8,294 nucleotides of DNA from UBA9547 sp044349205. GTDB lineage: Bacteria > Bacteroidota > Bacteroidia > Cytophagales > UBA9547. This document shows, in pieces, positions 6,246 through 8,294 of this stretch (within the stretch, counting starts at the first letter, position 1; the number at the start of each line of letters is the position of its first letter). The notes below the pieces were generated by a model, which saw only the letters and a program-made list of their open reading frames with translations, ran no database searches and was not told where the DNA came from. The stretch is from contig JBIKRJ010000105.1 in NCBI GenBank assembly GCA_044349205.1, positions 1 through 8,294 of the forward strand, written 5' to 3'. A program made the position numbers and the translations under genes.

Positions 6246-7210
6246 AACAAAGTGTTCGTTTTGGTTCGCAAAAGTAAAAAGCTGCCCAACACCGAAGGCA
6301 AGAAAATATTGACAATCCACACCCAAAGGCTACCTGCTACCACTATATTTTCGGCCAAACCGATGACAGGTAAAAATAGCAAGGCCGCAAATTCGCGTAC
6401 ACCCAAATCGCTTAAAAAGTGGAATGAAGGCAACAGCGATTTTGCCATAAACACCAGCGATAAAGCCATGTACAATTCAAGCCACCATTTTTCAACCCCT
6501 AAAAAATAGAGCATGAGCACAAATTGCGTGCTAAAAGTGAGATAACGCAAGGCAGCATACAGGAATATTTTTACAAGTTTTGGTGTTTCCAATTCTTTGA
6601 ACGCTTGCCAAGCCTCTTGAAACCATTTTTGTTTTTGGAGATGCAAAAACAAAGGGAAAAACAAGACCAAAACCAGCAAGCAACACAAAATTATAAGCCG
6701 CCAATCTATTTGATAAAAAAGAGATAAGTCATTGCCTAAAAATAAGATACTTGCAAAAAATGCAAGTAAAGTAACCACAAATTGAGCAGCTTGACACACC
6801 ATTACTAAGCCCACGGCTTGCCATTTGGCATTTGCATTTTTTTGCAAGTTCAACAACCTGCCACTTATGTGCCCTAAATTGAGCGGAGCAACCAAATTCA
6901 AAGCTTGCCCGGTCACAACACCCCGCCAAGCCTCTGCTACTGAGAGGGAAAAGTGCTTTTGTGCAGCCTCTCTCCATTTCAAGGCTTCAAAGAGGCAATT
7001 GACAGGACTTAGTAAAAGAGAGAAAAGAAAATAAAAACCTGTATCAGAGAGTGTTATTGATTTAAAGTAAAGCCATTGTGAGTAAAAAAAATGATCCATT
7101 TGGGCAATTTTATAACTCATATACCCGAGAATAGCTACAAACAAAACCCACTTTAACTCTTTCAAAACCAACTGAATGGGAAGTGATATAGTAGTGGGTA
7201 GCGGCAACAC
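6239..7210 (-). CDS. LPG-synthase-type transmembrane (flippase-like) protein
   Basis: The 323-residue integral membrane protein has about seven to eight hydrophobic helices (roughly 20-37, 57-75, 96-112, 132-158, 170-190, 215-238, 245-262, 273-312). The pattern of buried charged signatures fits the lysylphosphatidylglycerol synthase transmembrane domain family (UPF0104/AglD-like). Examples are EALKWREAA (75-83), GQALNLVAPLNLGHISGR (101-118) and LPSFHFLSDLGVREFAA (260-276). Relatives lacking the C-terminal aminoacyltransferase domain, as here, are commonly annotated as flippase-like and occur next to glycosyltransferases. Its position between a nucleotide-sugar enzyme and a GT2 suggests work on a lipid-linked glycan. 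It begins with GTG at 7210, four bases after the epimerase stop, with TTG at 7207 as an alternative; the first ATG (residue 31) lies within TM1. Transport activity is inferred, not shown. Confidence 0.85.
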   Translation of the reverse strand: MLPLPTTISLPIQLVLKELKWVLFVAILGYMSYKIAQMDHFFYSQWLYFKSITLSDTGFYFLFSLLLSPVNCLFEALKWREAAQKHFSLSVAEAWRGVVTGQALNLVAPLNLGHISGRLLNLQKNANAKWQAVGLVMVCQAAQFVVTLLAFFASILFLGNDLSLFYQIDWRLIILCCLLVLVLFFPLFLHLQKQKWFQEAWQAFKELETPKLVKIFLYAALRYLTFSTQFVLMLYFLGVEKWWLELYMALSLVFMAKSLLPSFHFLSDLGVREFAALLFLPVIGLAENIVVAGSLWVWIVNIFLPSVLGSFLLLRTKTNTLFC

Positions 7211-7214
7211 GTTT

Positions 7215-8192
7215 TTATACTGGCAAATGTTGCATATTCTTTTCCTTGTACCATTCCCAAAAACTTTTCAAACCTTCTTCAAAGGGAACGGTGGGAGTGT
7301 AGCCGAGTAGTTTTTGAGCTTTTTCAATGCTGGCGCAAGTCATTTCCACATCGCCAGTCTGTTTTGGCAACTGTTTGATATTTAAAGGTTTGTCTAGTAT
7401 TTTATAAAGTTTAGAAATAAGATCAAGCAATTGGACAGGGTTCGTATTTCCTATGTTCACAATTTCGTACACATTGTCGTGGTGGGCAAGGTATTCCATG
7501 CCTAACAAAAAACCATTGACCACATCGTGTACATGGGTATAGTCTCGGGCAGTGCTTCCATCGCCATACATTTGTACGGGTTCGTCGTTTTCTATAAGCT
7601 TGGTAAACTTGTAAATAGACAAATCGGGTCTTTGGCGAGGGCCATACAAGGTGAACAAACGTAGATTTAAACAGTCTATGCCGTACAACTTGTGATAAGT
7701 AAAATTCATGAGTTCGCAGCTACGCTTGCTGAATGCATATGGCGAAATGGGTTCCTCTACTTTTTGGTCTTCGGTAAAAGGAATAATGGGACTGTTGCCG
7801 TAAATAGAGGAAGAGGAAGCAAAAATGTATTTTTTAATACCCCGCAAACGCATGAATTCCAGCACGTTCAGCGTTCCTTGAACATTTACCGAAACATAGT
7901 CTTGGGGTTTTTTGACCGAGGGTAGCACACCCGCTTTTGCAGCTACGTGTAGCACTATTTCCCAATCGCCTTGTAAGTCAAATAGTTTTTCAGTGTGGCA
8001 AATATCCAATTCAACAAGCTTGAAACTGCTGTTAGACAAGCATTTGCGTAAGTTATCGCGTTTTATGCTTTCAGCATAGAAAGGGTCGAAATTGTCAATT
8101 CCTGTAATCCGATGTCCATTGTCCAACAATTTTTCGGCCAAATGCGAACCAAGGAAGCCTGCAACACCGGTAATAAGGATAGATTTTGACAA
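7215..8192 (-). CDS. NAD-dependent nucleotide-sugar epimerase/dehydratase (extended SDR), UDP-glucuronate 4-epimerase-like
   Basis: The 325-residue cytoplasmic protein carries a Rossmann NAD-binding motif TGVAGFLG (8-15) and the adenine-pocket region GIDNFDPFY (31-39). The catalytic SSSSIYG (126-132) and Y152xxxK156 (PYAFSK) are present. The substrate-binding region is LRLFTLYGPRQRPD (177-190) with GDGSTARDYTHVHD (210-223). All extended-SDR catalytic residues are present and the length is normal. The GIDNFDPFY...KR opening and the FTLYGPRQRPD segment most resemble UDP-glucuronate/UDP-glucose 4-epimerases. Related 4-epimerases and dehydratases cannot be excluded. It heads the operon and probably supplies the activated sugar for the downstream glycosyltransferase. 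The frame upstream is open back to a TGA (8249-8247) but contains no ATG or GTG, so TTG 8192 is the apparent start, about 13 nt downstream of the predicted transcription start. Confidence 0.92.
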   Translation of the reverse strand: MSKSILITGVAGFLGSHLAEKLLDNGHRITGIDNFDPFYAESIKRDNLRKCLSNSSFKLVELDICHTEKLFDLQGDWEIVLHVAAKAGVLPSVKKPQDYVSVNVQGTLNVLEFMRLRGIKKYIFASSSSIYGNSPIIPFTEDQKVEEPISPYAFSKRSCELMNFTYHKLYGIDCLNLRLFTLYGPRQRPDLSIYKFTKLIENDEPVQMYGDGSTARDYTHVHDVVNGFLLGMEYLAHHDNVYEIVNIGNTNPVQLLDLISKLYKILDKPLNIKQLPKQTGDVEMTCASIEKAQKLLGYTPTVPFEEGLKSFWEWYKEKNMQHLPV

Positions 8193-8212
8193 AAGCGTGG
8201 TTATTAAGAAAC

Positions 8213-8220
8213 CAAAGTTA
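8213..8220 (-). promoter_or_regulatory. -7 promoter element of the five-gene operon
   Basis: On the minus strand TAACTTTG matches the TAnnTTTG box exactly, 20 bp upstream of the TTG start at 8192. No good TTTG -33 element lies 17-23 bp further upstream; the nearest TTTG is about 27 bp away. Given the 4-bp, 7-bp and 1-bp junctions below it, it would drive all five genes. Confidence 0.5.
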
Positions 8221-8227
8221 GCAAAAA

Positions 8228-8294
8228 TGGAATGAAGCAGCCTACATCAAAGCCAATCTAGCCAGTATCGCTTCGACACTTTCCTTCGAAGGTT
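8228..8294 (+). CDS. Possible 5' end of a divergent gene, perhaps YggS/PLPBP-like (partial)
   Basis: From a TAG at 8219-8221 the plus frame is open to the window edge and reads WNEAAYIKANLASIASTLSF and on. The piece IKANLASIASTL is reminiscent of the N-terminus of the pyridoxal-phosphate-binding YggS/PROSC family. That frame contains no ATG, GTG or TTG; an ATG at 8227 is one base out of frame and hits TGA after two codons. A one-base indel near 8229-8232 would join them. A minus-strand open frame across the same bases (ending in TAG at about 8242-8244) looks equally protein-like. Support is weak. Confidence 0.2.

Overview
The window looks like chromosomal DNA from a member of the Bacteroidota. 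The evidence is the promoter elements (three good matches to the TAnnTTTG -7 box), the absence of clear Shine-Dalgarno sequences, the AT-rich intergenic DNA, and the protein types: a bacterial GH3-family enzyme, a Bacteroidota-style tyrosine recombinase with an extra N-terminal domain, and a DppC-like permease with a large insertion. Genus and species cannot be read from it.

Region 1 (1-2013) is accessory in character. A small AT-rich unit carries one minus-strand gene, a lipoprotein-like VOC (glyoxalase-fold) protein. It is bracketed by the inverted words GTTAGCGGT (198-206) and ACCGCTAAC (793-801), with a third partial copy, ACCGCTAA, at 43-50. Next to it, and divergent from it, is a 355-aa tyrosine recombinase with a complete R-K-H-R-H-Y catalytic set and a C-terminus resembling integron integrases. 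Recombinase, intergenic repeat, outward-facing cargo gene and structured repeat come in the same order as in an integron. This is the most interesting part of the window, but it remains a hypothesis.

Region 2 (2041-3589) holds one plus-strand gene for a GH3-family adenylating enzyme with all three ATP/AMP-binding motifs. It has its own -7 box and a very short leader. It converges on the next block with only 46 bp between the two stop codons.

Region 3 (8220 down to 3636, minus strand) is a tight five-gene operon. In transcription order it encodes an NDP-sugar epimerase/dehydratase (SDR family), an LPG-synthase-type multi-membrane (flippase-like) protein, a membrane-anchored GT2 glycosyltransferase, an 84-aa soluble protein, and a DppC/OppC-type ABC permease. 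Gaps or overlaps are 4 bp, about 7 bp, 1 bp and 1 bp. The first three genes suggest making a nucleotide sugar, transferring it at the membrane and moving or housing a lipid-linked product. The last two look like a translationally coupled transporter module appended to the operon. The first three genes have no usable ATG at the expected start and appear to use TTG, GTG and TTG.

The right edge (8221-8294) holds the operon promoter and possibly the first residues of a divergent gene. No rRNA, tRNA, CRISPR array or insertion sequence was seen, and no intergenic stretch exceeds 300 bp.
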